The position numbers and the translations under genes were made by a program. Positions 35,572-45,449 of a stretch of DNA of 64,000 nucleotides are shown piece by piece; position 1 is the stretch's first letter, and every line of letters begins with the position of its first letter. Origin of the DNA: Oceanicoccus sagamiensis (GTDB lineage Bacteria > Pseudomonadota > Gammaproteobacteria > Pseudomonadales > Dasaniaceae); NCBI RefSeq assembly GCF_002117105.1, contig NZ_CP019343.1:992001-1056000 (forward strand), read 5' to 3'. Under the pieces are notes generated by a model. It worked only from the letters and a program-made list of their open reading frames with translations, did no database searches and was not told where the DNA came from.

Positions 35572-35807
35572 TCTTTGCCGCGCCCTTCAGCATAAGCTCG
35601 GGCTTTTTTCTCTTCACCCAACTGGTACTTTAAGTCTGCGACTTTCTGCTCTAACAGTTTTTGCGTGCTGCGAGCCTTCTCCAGCTCCTGCCCGGCCTCC
35701 TCTAGTTTATGTTCAGCTTCAAAAGCGGTAGAAGAACGTGTATTTCTCCCCACCCAATAACCAATACATAAACCTGACAACAAAGCGATAACAAACGCGG
35801 GCCACAT
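35568..35807 (-). CDS. Small membrane-anchored coiled-coil protein
   Basis: 79 residues: one N-terminal membrane helix (FVIALLSGLCIGYWVG) and a charged coiled coil with heptads (HKLEEAGQELEKARSTQKLL, then KVADLKYQLGEEKKARAYA). I do not recognise a family. The stop codon falls inside the adjacent palindromic repeat, so the C-terminal end may have been set by insertion of that repeat. It ends 18 bp downstream of the HNH gene's stop region on the same strand and may be cotranscribed with it. Confidence 0.6.
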   Translation of the reverse strand: MWPAFVIALLSGLCIGYWVGRNTRSSTAFEAEHKLEEAGQELEKARSTQKLLEQKVADLKYQLGEEKKARAYAEGRGKE

Positions 35808-35824
35808 AACAACTCCAATTCATA

Positions 35825-36397
35825 TTAATGGGCTGCCGCTGGCATTTGCCAGCGGCAATTAGCAGAAAACTGCTTACTTAAAAAATCTGCCTGCTCTGGC
35901 AATATCCTGCGGCTATTAACCAGCGCCAAATACTCAGCCGGGTTGGGGCGATAAGGCAGTGCATACAACTCTAAACGGGTTTCATGCAGTTTACGATTAC
36001 CTTTATGCTGATTGCAACGCCGACAGGCTGCCACCACATTTTCCCACACATCGCGGCCGCCACGGGAACTGGGAATAATATGATCCCGGGTTAGCTCTTT
36101 AGCGCTAAAAAAATGGCCACAGTACATACACTGATTATTATCACGCTCAAACAGAGCACGGTTACTTAAAGGGGGTTTGTTTTTAACTCGGGCCAGTTTT
36201 TCACCACCACAAGCGATAATACTGGGTAACTCAATCACGGAGCGCTTGTCGGTTACACGGTTATAGCCGCCATGGATATTGAAAATAATATCGCCCATGC
36301 TCCAGCACACCAATTCGCGGGAGATCAGGCATACCGCTTCCTGCCAGTGCAGCCAATCAATGGGATGACCGGCTTTGTTCAATCGTAGTATTTGCAC
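35825..36397 (-). CDS. HNH endonuclease domain protein
   Basis: 190 residues. The C-terminal half is a clear HNH domain: CMYCGHFF and CRRCNQHKG are the two zinc ribbons, and ELTRDHIIPSSRGG with WENVVAACRRCN carries the catalytic His pair and Asn. The N-terminal part (LRLNKAGHPIDWLHWQEAV) is the usual companion of this standalone HNH family found in many proteobacterial chromosomes. The cellular role is unknown; nothing nearby suggests a restriction, phage or toxin system. Confidence 0.9.
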   Translation of the reverse strand: MQILRLNKAGHPIDWLHWQEAVCLISRELVCWSMGDIIFNIHGGYNRVTDKRSVIELPSIIACGGEKLARVKNKPPLSNRALFERDNNQCMYCGHFFSAKELTRDHIIPSSRGGRDVWENVVAACRRCNQHKGNRKLHETRLELYALPYRPNPAEYLALVNSRRILPEQADFLSKQFSANCRWQMPAAAH

Positions 36398-36501
36398 AAG
36401 CCTAACTCCTTTTTGTGATGATTAGCTTAAGCACCGATAAAGATGGCTTTCTACTATGACAAAAAAATGAAAGAGCTGTTTAATCTAACGACCTGTTTTT
36501 G

Positions 36502-37086
36502 TTACTCCGACATACGACGCTTTTGTTTAAGTATTTCTGATTGGCGTTTGACAATATGCTGGATCAATAATTCCTGATCATTGCTATTGACCTCGGCAAA
36601 ATCCACCCTGACAAAACAGGTATTATCACCCTCCGCCTCGTCTATATTAAGCGGCATACACTCGACCACCTTAGCCATAGCCGCTATATGTAACTCCGAG
36701 GGATGCAGCATAATATCCAACTGCAATAACTGGCCTTTATCCAGCTTCTCTTCATTCGCAAACGCCATACCGCAAGCACTGACATTGACTTGCTTGAGTG
36801 AATAAGCAATTTTATGCATCAACTCAGAATCCACATCCATTTGAGCAATTACAAAATTCAGCTTTTTGTTAATCAGGTCAACCAGCTCAGCGGCAACCGG
36901 CGCCTGAATTTTACAAGCGTCTAATAGCGTTTGAATTCGATTATCAAAGTTAGCGGCAAAATCGAAAGTACCGCTATTGGCCTGTGTTTGTTCGGCAAAC
37001 ACTTTGGCTTCTTCACTGCCGATACAGCGATAGGAGACCCCCATGGAGTCATCAATTCTAAAATAACGGCGGCGCTCTTCTGTCAT
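36502..37086 (-). CDS. PilZ domain protein, candidate cyclic di-GMP receptor
   Basis: 194 residues. The PilZ binding signature is present in two parts: an Arg-rich RRRYFR at the N-terminus and NVSACG ((D/N)xSxxG) near residue 118, although about 100 residues separate them, more than usual, with a helical insertion between. C-terminal beta strands follow (LLQLDIMLHPSELHIAAMAKV). It lies 12 bp downstream of the motB-like gene, so it may tune the flagellar stator in response to cyclic di-GMP, as YcgR-type proteins do. That role is inference. Confidence 0.82.
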   Translation of the reverse strand: MTEERRRYFRIDDSMGVSYRCIGSEEAKVFAEQTQANSGTFDFAANFDNRIQTLLDACKIQAPVAAELVDLINKKLNFVIAQMDVDSELMHKIAYSLKQVNVSACGMAFANEEKLDKGQLLQLDIMLHPSELHIAAMAKVVECMPLNIDEAEGDNTCFVRVDFAEVNSNDQELLIQHIVKRQSEILKQKRRMSE

Positions 37087-37098
37087 AATACTCTTCTA

Positions 37099-38130
37099 CT
37101 AAAATATATCTGAGCGATCCAGATTAAAGGCCGGGCCACTATCTTGAGTCTCTAACTCAAGCGACTCGAAAAACTCAGGATCTTTTTCTTTTAAATTACG
37201 CAGCCCCTGCTTCATCGCATCACCGCCCAAACCTTGCTGAATCACAATTTCAACCCGACGATTTTTGGCTCGCCCTTCTGCGGTTTCATTACTGGCAAGG
37301 GGCTTGGTTTCTGCAAAACCACTGACCTGAACACGATTGGGGTTTAAAATACCCCCTTCAAAAATCGCATGGGCAACTGACACTGCTCGACTGGTGGACA
37401 GCTCCCAGTTTGAGCGAAAACGTGCGGTTTTAATCGGAATATCGTCGGTGTGCCCCTGAATAGAAATGGCCCCTTCTTTGGTGGACAGTACATCGCGCAT
37501 TTCTTGTAACAAAGGTAAATAGTTACCGGCCAGTTCTGCCGAACCGGAGCCGAAAGAACCTTTCTCGCGAATTCTTACAATAATTTGTCGGCCCTGGGTT
37601 TCTACTTCTACTTCACCCTTGGAAATTTGGTCTTGCAGCGCTTCGGCTAATTCCCGGGCATCTTGCTGGGTTTCTTTAATCAGCTCTTCAATTTTCTCAA
37701 TAACATCCTGCTCATCCACCGGCTCTTTTTTCTCTTCTTCGGCGTCGGGCACTCCCGCTTCCTGCCCATCGATACCCGCGGCCACATCGTACTCTTCAGA
37801 GGCATTTACCTCCAAAGACAGCTCGGTTAAATCATCGGTATGTTGATAAATTTGATTAATCGGCGTGGGGTCAGGACGACCCGGACTGAATTCCTGGGCA
37901 ATAATACTGGTACCCTTGGGAGGATCTTTAACGTCGAGTTTATTTTGCACACCAAAGGCCTGCGCCATAGAACCGGCCAAGCGCTTAAACTTCATTGCAT
38001 CCATTTCTGAAAACGATAGCAACAATACGAAAAAGCACATTAGCAGCGACATCAAATCGGCAAAGGTACCCATCCACCCCGGGGCACCCGGTGGTGGACA
38101 TTCGGGGCAATTAGCTTCTTCGTCACTCAT
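37099..38130 (-). CDS. motB: Flagellar motor stator protein MotB/PomB
   Basis: 343 residues. A single N-terminal membrane helix with the ion-carrying Asp25 (WMGTFADLMSLLMCFFVLL), a plug/linker rich in acidic residues (about 60-165), and a C-terminal OmpA-like peptidoglycan-binding domain (SIQGHTDDIPIKTARFRSNW, SGFAETKPLASNETAEGRAKNRRVEI). The CPECPPPGAPGWMG start is typical of sodium-type PomB. With the MotA-like protein it forms the stator that couples ion flow to flagellar rotation. It follows motA by 32 bp. Confidence 0.94.
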   Translation of the reverse strand: MSDEEANCPECPPPGAPGWMGTFADLMSLLMCFFVLLLSFSEMDAMKFKRLAGSMAQAFGVQNKLDVKDPPKGTSIIAQEFSPGRPDPTPINQIYQHTDDLTELSLEVNASEEYDVAAGIDGQEAGVPDAEEEKKEPVDEQDVIEKIEELIKETQQDARELAEALQDQISKGEVEVETQGRQIIVRIREKGSFGSGSAELAGNYLPLLQEMRDVLSTKEGAISIQGHTDDIPIKTARFRSNWELSTSRAVSVAHAIFEGGILNPNRVQVSGFAETKPLASNETAEGRAKNRRVEIVIQQGLGGDAMKQGLRNLKEKDPEFFESLELETQDSGPAFNLDRSDIF

Positions 38131-38162
38131 AGAAGTTGATACCGCACACTACAGCCAGAGAT

Positions 38163-38921
38163 TTATTCATCAGCCTTTGCCCGCTGACTTTCTGGCAAAT
38201 AGTTACGCAGCATGGAATCAATCACTCTGGGGTTCTGACCACCCTGAATCGCCAAGAGCGCATCAATAATCAGGCTTTTACTCATATCTTCTTCGCCGCG
38301 ACGCAGCGATAGCTTGTCAGAAATAGGAATAGCCACCATATTGGCCAGCATTGCACCGTACAGTGTGGTCAACAGCGCGACCGCCATAGCGGGCCCGATC
38401 GACTTGGGGTCATCCATATTAGACAGCATGGCCACCAGACCAACCAGCGTTCCGATCATGCCCATCGCCGGGCTTACATCACCCAGTGCAGAGAAAATAT
38501 CGGCACCTTGGGTATGCCGCTCAACCGCTTTATCTTTATCTTTGGATAGCAGGGTTTTGACCACTTCAGGGTCATGGCCATCCACCAGCAGCTGAATCCC
38601 TCCCTGTAAGAAGTCACTACTCAGTTCTTTACCCTCCAGAGCAAGCAAGCCGCCTTTGCGTGCCTCGTCAGCGAGCCCGACAATTTCGTCAATCATTTCA
38701 CCGGGGTCGTCCACTTTGAACATAAAGGCTTTAGCCGCCACTTTACCAGCCCCCAAAAACTGGCCCAGGCCAAATTTCGACATCACCACAAAAATACTAC
38801 CAACAATAACAATCAGTACCGATGGAATATCGACAAACATGCCAACACCACCACTAAGCACCATGGCTGTAATGATAATGGCCATGGCACCGATCATGCC
38901 TATAAGGGTTGCTAAATCCAC
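38163..38921 (-). CDS. motA: Flagellar motor stator protein MotA/PomA
   Basis: 252 residues, four membrane helices: two N-terminal (LIGMIGAMAIIITAMVL, VDIPSVLIVIVGSIFVVM) and two after a cytoplasmic domain (GDVSPAMGMIGTLVGLVAML, GPAMAVALLTTLYGAMLANM). These contain the family Pro and Thr/Ala positions around the ion path. The length and SPAMGMIGTLVGLV form fit PomA, the sodium-driven version. First gene of a leftward motA-motB-pilZ unit. The window holds no other flagellar structural genes. Confidence 0.94.
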   Translation of the reverse strand: MDLATLIGMIGAMAIIITAMVLSGGVGMFVDIPSVLIVIVGSIFVVMSKFGLGQFLGAGKVAAKAFMFKVDDPGEMIDEIVGLADEARKGGLLALEGKELSSDFLQGGIQLLVDGHDPEVVKTLLSKDKDKAVERHTQGADIFSALGDVSPAMGMIGTLVGLVAMLSNMDDPKSIGPAMAVALLTTLYGAMLANMVAIPISDKLSLRRGEEDMSKSLIIDALLAIQGGQNPRVIDSMLRNYLPESQRAKADE

Positions 38922-39230
38922 TGCCGGACTCCCGTTTATTGCTAACTATACCTAAGGCTTATTCAGCACTGCCTGCTGAGAAACCCCCTACTTTTCCAAT
39001 ACTTACAGTCTAGTCCTAATCTTCCGCGAGTACAGCCGAGAAGCGCCTTAAGGCGAGAAATATTCACTGAGGGTAAAGATAATTGCTTAGTAGAATAGCG
39101 GCCTTTGCAGGGCAGACTTTAGCCCTGACTTTAACCCATGGCGCCCGCAGGGATTGCCCCAAATCACCCCCTCAGTTAAAGTGGCCCCGTTTTCAACAAG
39201 CCTAACACCACCGCAAGCAGGAGCCGAACC
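38922..39230. other. 309-bp divergent region between motA and xseB
   Basis: No gene seen. It holds CGCCTTAAGGCG (39044-39055), a perfect 12-bp palindrome of unknown meaning, and AGGAG 8 bp before xseB. Promoters for both directions must be here but I cannot place them confidently. Confidence 0.4.
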
Positions 39231-39482
39231 ATGGCTAAAGCCAAAAAAAGCGTCGATTTTGAAGAAGCCCTGGACCAATTAGAAGAGCTGGTCGAGGATA
39301 TGGAAAACGGCGATTTAACCCTTGAAGAGTCACTAAAGGCCTTTGAACAAGGCATTAAGCTAACCCGCGAGTGCCAAACCGCCCTGTCCCAGGCGGAGCA
39401 AAAGGTGCAGATGCTGGTGGAAGAAAACGGCAAACTGAAAGCGGTGGAACTGGACGAAGACTTTGCCGAGGACGACGATTAA
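39231..39482 (+). CDS. xseB: Exodeoxyribonuclease VII small subunit
   Basis: 83 residues, standard length. Forms the coiled-coil small subunit that joins XseA in exonuclease VII, which degrades single-stranded DNA. Family features: [20 protein letters not shown] and [25 protein letters not shown] lies 8 bp before the ATG. Starts the xseB-ispA-dxs operon; the next start is 2 bp after its stop. Confidence 0.96.
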   Translation: MAKAKKSVDFEEALDQLEELVEDMENGDLTLEESLKAFEQGIKLTRECQTALSQAEQKVQMLVEENGKLKAVELDEDFAEDDD

Positions 39483-39484
39483 CA

Positions 39485-40408
39485 ATGAGTGAGTCTTTCC
39501 CGGCCTTTTTACAGCAGGCCAAGCAACGGGCCGATAAAGCACTGAGTCTCTATTTGGGCGACTTTAATTCGACCTACACCTCAGCCGACAGCAGCGATTA
39601 TCTCGCTCGGCTTCAGCAGGCCATGCACTATAGCCTGGTCAATGGTGGCAAACGGGTTAGACCTGTACTGGTTTATGCCGCAGCCAACGCGATCGACCCC
39701 GGCGCCATTTCAGCCAGCAATGCCGATAAAGTTGCCTGCGCCGTTGAAATGATCCATGCCTACTCCCTGATTCACGACGATTTGCCCGCCATGGACGACG
39801 ACGACCTGCGCCGCGGCCAGCCTACCTGCCATAAAGCCTTTGATGAGGCCACCGCCATTCTGGCCGGGGACGCCTTACAAAGCAGGGCTTTTGAATTACT
39901 GACCGAGCTGGAAGAGTGCCCCGCAACCACGCAATTAGAGCTACTTAAAATACTGACCGCAGCCTCTGGCCAACAGGGCATGGTGGGCGGACAGGCCATT
40001 GACCTTAATGCCGTTGACCAAAGCATCGATTTACAACATTTGGAAACCATTCACCGCTTAAAAACCGGCGCCCTGATTCGCGCGGCCGTGGCTATGGGAG
40101 CCACCCTGGCCAAGGCAAGCCCCCAGCAATTACAGGCCCTGGACCAATATGCACAGGCAATTGGATTGGCCTTTCAGGTACAGGACGATATTCTCGATAT
40201 TGAGAGCGATACAGCGACATTAGGCAAAACTCAGGGGGCCGACGAGGCACTGAATAAGCCCACCTACCCCGCCTTACTGGGGCTGGATGGCGCCAAAGAC
40301 AAGGCTCAGCAATTGCATCAGCAGGCGCTGGACGCTCTGGCGGAGCTGGGTGAGAACGCGGGGACCCTAAGGGACCTCTCCAGCTATATTATTTCTCGAA
40401 CCCACTAG
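39485..40408 (+). CDS. ispA: Farnesyl diphosphate synthase (polyprenyl synthetase)
   Basis: 307 residues, the usual size. Condenses IPP with DMAPP and GPP to farnesyl diphosphate in the cytoplasm. The two Asp-rich metal-binding motifs are seen: DDLPAMDDDD (first DDxxxxD motif of the bacterial type) and DDILD (second), plus GGKRVRPVL. The start is the ATG at 39485, 2 bp after the xseB stop; an upstream in-frame start would lie inside xseB in another frame. Cotranscribed with dxs, which makes the first MEP-pathway precursor. Confidence 0.96.
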   Translation: MSESFPAFLQQAKQRADKALSLYLGDFNSTYTSADSSDYLARLQQAMHYSLVNGGKRVRPVLVYAAANAIDPGAISASNADKVACAVEMIHAYSLIHDDLPAMDDDDLRRGQPTCHKAFDEATAILAGDALQSRAFELLTELEECPATTQLELLKILTAASGQQGMVGGQAIDLNAVDQSIDLQHLETIHRLKTGALIRAAVAMGATLAKASPQQLQALDQYAQAIGLAFQVQDDILDIESDTATLGKTQGADEALNKPTYPALLGLDGAKDKAQQLHQQALDALAELGENAGTLRDLSSYIISRTH

Positions 40409-40501
40409 AAACCAGCCGATTCACCCTCCCATGGTTTTTTGAGTTACAATCCGCCCTCTGCACATTGCACCGTCATCTTACAAGGCATAACCACAGACTT
40501 T

Positions 40502-42424
40502 ATGTTCACTGAAATCCCTCGCTCACGTCCCAGCACCCCATTGCTGGACGGTATTGACCAGACCGCTGATCTTCGGCAGTTGGACGATGTCCAACTACCC
40601 CAGCTGGCTAATGAGCTACGTGAATATCTGCTCTACTGCGTCGGGCAAAGCGGCGGGCATTTTGGGGCTGGCCTGGGTGTTGTCGAATTGACGGTGGCAC
40701 TGCACTATTTATATAACACCCCGGACGACCGTATTGTCTGGGATGTAGGCCACCAAACCTATCCCCATAAAATCCTTACCGGTCGCCGTGAGCAAATGCA
40801 TGGTATCCGCACACAGGATGGCTTGGCGGGCTTTCCAAAGCGCAGTGAGAGTGAATACGACACCTTTGGTGTGGGCCACTCAAGTACCAGCATCAGTGCC
40901 GCCTTAGGGATGGCTCTTGCCGCCAGACAACAGGGTATTGATCGTAAAACCGTTGCGGTTATTGGCGATGGCGCGATGACAGCGGGCATGGCTTTTGAAG
41001 CACTGACCCACTCAGCCCATGTTGAGGCGGATATGCTGGTTATCCTCAACGACAATCAAATGTCGATTTCACACAACTCCGGCGGACTCAATACCTACTT
41101 CTCAAAAATTTGGGCGAGTAAGGCCTATACCAACCTCCGTGCCGGTAGTAAAAGTGTACTCTCTAAAATTCCACAGGCCTGGGGCGTCGCGCGTCGCATA
41201 GAAGAATCAATGAAAGGCTTTGTGGCACCCGGCGTAATTTTTGAGGAACTGGGCTTTAATTATATCGGCCCCATTGATGGCCATGACTTGCCCACTCTGA
41301 TTAGCACTATCCGCAATATGCGCGAACTACCTGGCCCACAACTGCTGCATATTATGACGCAAAAAGGGAAAGGCTTTGCCCCGGCAGAAAAAGACCCTGT
41401 GGGTTATCACGCAATTAATAAAATTGAAGTTAAGCCCAGCGTTGCGCCGGCTCAACCCGCCACCGGGAAAAAACCCAAATATCAAAAAGTGTTTGGTGAT
41501 TGGCTTTGCGATACTGCTAAAGAAGATAAGCTATTAATTGGAATCACCCCTGCCATGGGTGAAGGCTCCGGCATGATCGAGTTTTCGGAACAGTTTCCGG
41601 ACCGCTACCATGATGTAGCCATTGCTGAACAGCATGCTGTCACTTTAGCGGCCGGTATGGCCTGCGATGGTTTAAAACCAGTGGTCGCCATTTACTCCAC
41701 CTTTTTACAGCGCGCCTATGACCAACTGATTCATGATGTGGCGCTACAAAATTTAGATGTTTTATTCGGTATTGATAGAGCAGGCCTGGTCGGCGAAGAC
41801 GGCCCTACCCACGCCGGCAGTTTTGATCTGAGCTTTTTACGCTGTATTCCCAATATGCTGGTAATGGCACCTTCCGACGAAAATGAAACACGCCAACTAC
41901 TGTATACCGGTTTTAAATTTAAAGGGCCTGCCGCTGTTCGCTACCCTAGAGGTACCGGACCTGGTGCCGTTATCGAACAAGCAATGACGGAACTGGAGAT
42001 CGGCAAAGGCATTATTCGCCGCCAAGGTAAAAGCGTTGCCATTTTAAACTTTGGTACGCTATTAGCAGACGCCATGCCCGCAGCGGAAACGCTCAATGCC
42101 ACCGTGGCCGATATGCGCTTTGTTAAACCGCTAGACCAGCAAATGATTCTTGACCTGGCCAGCAGTCACGACCTGATTGTTACGCTGGAAGAAAATGCCA
42201 TTGCTGGCGGCGCCGGTGCCGGTGTTAGCGAATACCTTAGCAGCCAGGGTATTGATATACCGGTGTTGCATTTAGGTTTGCCCGACACTTTTATCGACCA
42301 CGGCAAACACCAGGATTTATTAGCCGCCTGCGGCTTAAATACCAGCGGCATACTGCATAGCATTGAACAACGCCTGGAGATTCTTAACCAATCTGTTAGC
42401 GCACGAGAATCCAAACGTCTTTAA
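40502..42424 (+). CDS. dxs: 1-deoxy-D-xylulose-5-phosphate synthase
   Basis: About 640 residues. Thiamine-diphosphate enzyme that joins pyruvate and glyceraldehyde 3-phosphate in the first step of the MEP isoprenoid pathway. Motifs: [18 protein letters not shown], the TPP-binding [13 protein letters not shown] with [20 protein letters not shown] with its catalytic Glu, and [19 protein letters not shown]. The start is placed at ATG 40502 ([10 protein letters not shown]); an in-frame TTG at 40439 would add 21 residues unlike the family. Ends the isoprenoid operon. Confidence 0.96.
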   Translation: MFTEIPRSRPSTPLLDGIDQTADLRQLDDVQLPQLANELREYLLYCVGQSGGHFGAGLGVVELTVALHYLYNTPDDRIVWDVGHQTYPHKILTGRREQMHGIRTQDGLAGFPKRSESEYDTFGVGHSSTSISAALGMALAARQQGIDRKTVAVIGDGAMTAGMAFEALTHSAHVEADMLVILNDNQMSISHNSGGLNTYFSKIWASKAYTNLRAGSKSVLSKIPQAWGVARRIEESMKGFVAPGVIFEELGFNYIGPIDGHDLPTLISTIRNMRELPGPQLLHIMTQKGKGFAPAEKDPVGYHAINKIEVKPSVAPAQPATGKKPKYQKVFGDWLCDTAKEDKLLIGITPAMGEGSGMIEFSEQFPDRYHDVAIAEQHAVTLAAGMACDGLKPVVAIYSTFLQRAYDQLIHDVALQNLDVLFGIDRAGLVGEDGPTHAGSFDLSFLRCIPNMLVMAPSDENETRQLLYTGFKFKGPAAVRYPRGTGPGAVIEQAMTELEIGKGIIRRQGKSVAILNFGTLLADAMPAAETLNATVADMRFVKPLDQQMILDLASSHDLIVTLEENAIAGGAGAGVSEYLSSQGIDIPVLHLGLPDTFIDHGKHQDLLAACGLNTSGILHSIEQRLEILNQSVSARESKRL

Positions 42425-42454
42425 CTTTCTGCTTAGCGAAAAGCTATAACGACA

Positions 42455-43081
42455 ATGCCCTACCGCCTTAAACCACTATTATTACTCACTCTGCTTTTTA
42501 GCCAGCAGGCATTAAGCTGCGAGTGTTTATGGCAAGGCTCTTTTTCCAAGGCTTATAAAAAGGCAGACCTAATTGTCAGCGGCAGTATTATCGCCAGCAA
42601 AGGGAACTCCGCTGATTTTTACATTGACCGCACCCACCTTGACCGCGGCATCGGCTTTACCGAATTTAACTCAACCATCCGCGTTTGGGGCGATAACGGC
42701 CAACTGTGCCGCCCTAAAATTAAAGACTTCCCCGTTGGTACGCAATGGGTATTAAGCCTTAACAAAATCACCGGCGATATTCCTTCCGATGGCTTTAACC
42801 CCGACACCCCTAATATCAGTTACGGCCGTGTTAATGATTATTATTTGTCGAAGTGCGGGGCTAACTGGTTAAAGCTTGAAGAAGGCTTGGTGACGGGAAA
42901 TTTGGTTAAGGGGCGCCGGTGGGAGTGGGAAAATAAAACGATGAACCCTGTTTTGTTGGCATTGATTGATGCTTATATTAAAGAGATTATTCCTGAAGAG
43001 GCTTTGGTTGAGGCGGCCAAGCCTTTGACAGAGACGAAGAAACTAATGGAAGAGACTAAGCGGTTTTTGCGGGAGCAGTAA
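42455..43081 (+). CDS. Exported Cys-rich protein with NTR/TIMP-like N-terminus
   Basis: 208 residues. A signal peptide (LLLLTLLFSQQALS) is followed immediately by CEC, so after cleavage the mature protein begins with Cys, then CLWQGSFSKAYKKADLIVSGSI. That CxC start with ADLIVSGxI is the pattern of netrin/TIMP-like (OB-fold) domains seen in many bacterial exported proteins. Two more Cys (LCRPK and SKCGANW) could pair with it. The C-terminal tail is helical and charged. Function unknown. It starts 30 bp after dxs on the same strand but is probably unrelated to isoprenoid synthesis. Confidence 0.68.
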   Translation: MPYRLKPLLLLTLLFSQQALSCECLWQGSFSKAYKKADLIVSGSIIASKGNSADFYIDRTHLDRGIGFTEFNSTIRVWGDNGQLCRPKIKDFPVGTQWVLSLNKITGDIPSDGFNPDTPNISYGRVNDYYLSKCGANWLKLEEGLVTGNLVKGRRWEWENKTMNPVLLALIDAYIKEIIPEEALVEAAKPLTETKKLMEETKRFLREQ

Positions 43082-43229
43082 AATAATTAGACGACTCACC
43101 CACTGAAGCCTGAGGCTTGAGCAAGCATCAGTATTTGCCACCCATAACATAATCTCCACAATAACTACGATAATATTCCAGTATTGATTCGACCCGGCAT
43201 ATAAAAAAGCACTCTGCTATATTTAGAAT

Positions 43230-43820
43230 TTACTGATAACGCGCCAACCCCACCAATTCATCCAGCATCAATAACGACAAGCCCCAAATTCGCCTGTCGT
43301 TGTAAAAATAGCAGGGTAAATCCCGCGTCATATTATCTCGCTGCCACTGCATACGCTCTCGGTTATCAGGGTCCGCCAGAAAAGCCAAAGGCACCCAAAT
43401 AACTTCAGCCACTTCGTGATTCGGGTTTAACTCCGGCACCTGCTCAATGGTAAATAAATAAGGCGTTACCACCATACGGTGATGGCCGCGAAACGGCGGA
43501 GTAGCAATATCGGAGAGCCGGCCCAAGACTTGAGTATGTTGGTCGGTATCCAGGCCAATCTCTTCCCAGGTTTCTCGGCGCGCAGTATGCAAATTATTGC
43601 TATCGGCCTGCTCACCACGGCCACCGGGGAAAGCCATATGCCCGGACCAGGGGTCACCCTCTCTATCAGCCCGTTTAATCATCAGGGTCTCAAGCCCGCT
43701 ATCAGTTTGGCGAAGTATCAAGGCCACGGCAGAACGCTTTACCCAACGGCGGTACCACTTTTTCCGCGGTTTAAACGGCGCTAACTGCTGTCGCGCCTGC
43801 TGCAATGTTGTTATTACCAC
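43230..43820 (-). CDS. Nudix hydrolase, CoA pyrophosphatase-like
   Basis: 196 residues. The Nudix box is present and close to consensus (AFPGGRGEQADSN then TARRETWEEIGLD), with Gly, Arg, Glu and EE positions intact. RRWVKRSAVALILRQTDSGLETLMIKRA before it and HRMVVTPYLFTIEQVPEL after it resemble the NudL/YeaB CoA-diphosphatase group, which hydrolyses CoA or short acyl-CoAs. The specific UPF0035 signature was not checked, so the substrate is tentative. Divergent to modF, 52 bp away. Confidence 0.88.
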   Translation of the reverse strand: MVITTLQQARQQLAPFKPRKKWYRRWVKRSAVALILRQTDSGLETLMIKRADREGDPWSGHMAFPGGRGEQADSNNLHTARRETWEEIGLDTDQHTQVLGRLSDIATPPFRGHHRMVVTPYLFTIEQVPELNPNHEVAEVIWVPLAFLADPDNRERMQWQRDNMTRDLPCYFYNDRRIWGLSLLMLDELVGLARYQ

Positions 43821-43872
43821 TTAGCCTTTCCTCGTCACTATTTGCTACGCATATAGTGTAAGATGCGCGCCC

Positions 43873-45345
43873 ATGAATACAGACACGATTATACACTTCA
43901 AACAGGTTTGGGCAGCTTATCGCACGGACCCGGTTTTACAGGATATTGACTGGCACTGGCAGCAGGGCCAGCAATGGGCAATTTTAGGCGGCAATGGCGC
44001 AGGTAAAAGTGCGATAGCGCAGTTGATTACCGATCAACTGAGGCCACAGCGGGGCAGCATTGAGCGGCAGGCCGGTCTCGACCCTGACAAGGATATTCTG
44101 CACCTGAGCTTTGAGCTGCAGCGCAAGCTGATTGACCACGATATTCGCTATGACGATAGCGAAGACCGGGATGATGCCTTTGATGTAGGCACTACCGTTG
44201 CTCAAATTGTGCTGCAAAAAAATCAGCCCAATGAGGCCTTCCACGCCATAGCCAAGCAGTGCCATATAGATCATATTCTTGATCGCGGTATTCGCTTTGT
44301 CTCCACCGGTGAAAGCCGTAAAGCCCTGTTAGCCAGAGCCCTATTTAATCAGCCCAGACTGCTGATTCTGGATAACCCCTATGAAGGTCTCGACAAGCAA
44401 TCGCAAGCTGAGCTAAAAACCTTAATTGACCAGCTACTGCGCTCTTCGCTAAAAGTTCTACTGCTTATTAAACAGACCGATGAAATCCCTGACAGTATTG
44501 ATCATATTTTGTGGCTAGAGCACGGTGAGATTCAAGCCTGCGGTGAGCACGATGATGTGCTGGCCAAAACCGAGATGCAGCAGGAAACCATTGCTATCGG
44601 TGATTTACCCCCCGCCATTGAGCGCAACTATTCGATCAACAAAGAGCAGCCTCTGCTGGATTTACAGCATGTGAATGTTAGCTATAACGACCAAGCCATT
44701 TTAACGGATATCAATTGGCGTCTGGATTGGGGGCAGCACTGTGCGGTCGCCGGGCCCAATGGGGCGGGCAAATCGACGCTACTCAGTTTATTAAGCGGCG
44801 ATAACCACAAAGCCTATGGCCAACATATCAGCCTGTTTGGCAATACCCGTGGTAGCGGCGAAAGTGTTCAGGAGCTAAAGCAAAAATTTGGCATCGTTAA
44901 TACCCAGTTGCAACTTAATCATGTTGGCCGTACCCGCGTTGCCGAGGTTATCGCCTCAGGTCTTTATGACAGTGTTGGGCTCTACCAGCAATGCACCGGC
45001 AAAGACCGCAAAATTGCTCTGGACTGGTTAAAGGTGATGGGGCTGGAAGATATAGCCACTCAATTCTTTAACCGGCTATCTTTTGGCCAGCAGCGTTTAG
45101 CGATGCTTGCACGAGCCATGGTGAAGTCACCGCTGGTTTTGATTTTAGATGAACCCTGCATTGGGCTGGACAAGCCGCACCGGGAATTAATTTTGGCTCT
45201 GATCGATAAAATCGCCGAGCGCGGTGATTGCCATATTCTTTATGTCAGCCATAGCGCCAATGAAATGCCCAGCTGCATAAACCAGCAACTGGAGCTTGTC
45301 CCGCACCCTGAAGGGGGTTACACAAGCGCCGTAAGTAAGCGCTAA
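43873..45345 (+). CDS. modF: ATP-binding protein with two ABC domains, ModF family
   Basis: 490 residues, the same length as E. coli ModF. Two ABC ATPase domains: the first with Walker A GGNGAGKSAIA, a degenerate signature (STGESRKALLAR) and Walker B LLILDNPYEGLD; the second with GPNGAGKSTLLSLL, LSFGQQRLAMLARA and LVLILDEPCIGLD. Known members are linked to molybdenum transport or photorepair, but the function is not settled. No permease or molybdate-binding gene is adjacent, so it is an orphan here. Confidence 0.88.
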   Translation: MNTDTIIHFKQVWAAYRTDPVLQDIDWHWQQGQQWAILGGNGAGKSAIAQLITDQLRPQRGSIERQAGLDPDKDILHLSFELQRKLIDHDIRYDDSEDRDDAFDVGTTVAQIVLQKNQPNEAFHAIAKQCHIDHILDRGIRFVSTGESRKALLARALFNQPRLLILDNPYEGLDKQSQAELKTLIDQLLRSSLKVLLLIKQTDEIPDSIDHILWLEHGEIQACGEHDDVLAKTEMQQETIAIGDLPPAIERNYSINKEQPLLDLQHVNVSYNDQAILTDINWRLDWGQHCAVAGPNGAGKSTLLSLLSGDNHKAYGQHISLFGNTRGSGESVQELKQKFGIVNTQLQLNHVGRTRVAEVIASGLYDSVGLYQQCTGKDRKIALDWLKVMGLEDIATQFFNRLSFGQQRLAMLARAMVKSPLVLILDEPCIGLDKPHRELILALIDKIAERGDCHILYVSHSANEMPSCINQQLELVPHPEGGYTSAVSKR

Positions 45346-45449
45346 CAATCAGTAATAATTAGCGTGAAAGCCTTTAAATCGTGGTAATTTTCCACAATAC
45401 GGTCAGCTTAAGAAGCTGCTGACTTTAAAAATCGCACTTATTTGTATAT

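Noticed and set aside
35825-36397. HNH gene as part of a defence or mobile system
   Set aside because: It is of the common stand-alone chromosomal type, with no methylase, integrase or phage gene nearby.
39044-39055. CGCCTTAAGGCG palindrome as an operator
   Set aside because: Perfect but short, single and not linked to any regulator; may be chance.
39371-39484. Longer ispA start inside xseB
   Set aside because: The extension reads xseB in another frame and is unlike any farnesyl diphosphate synthase; the ATG at 39485 gives the normal N-terminus.
40439-40501. Longer dxs start at a TTG
   Set aside because: It adds 21 residues unlike the family, and the ATG at 40502 fits.
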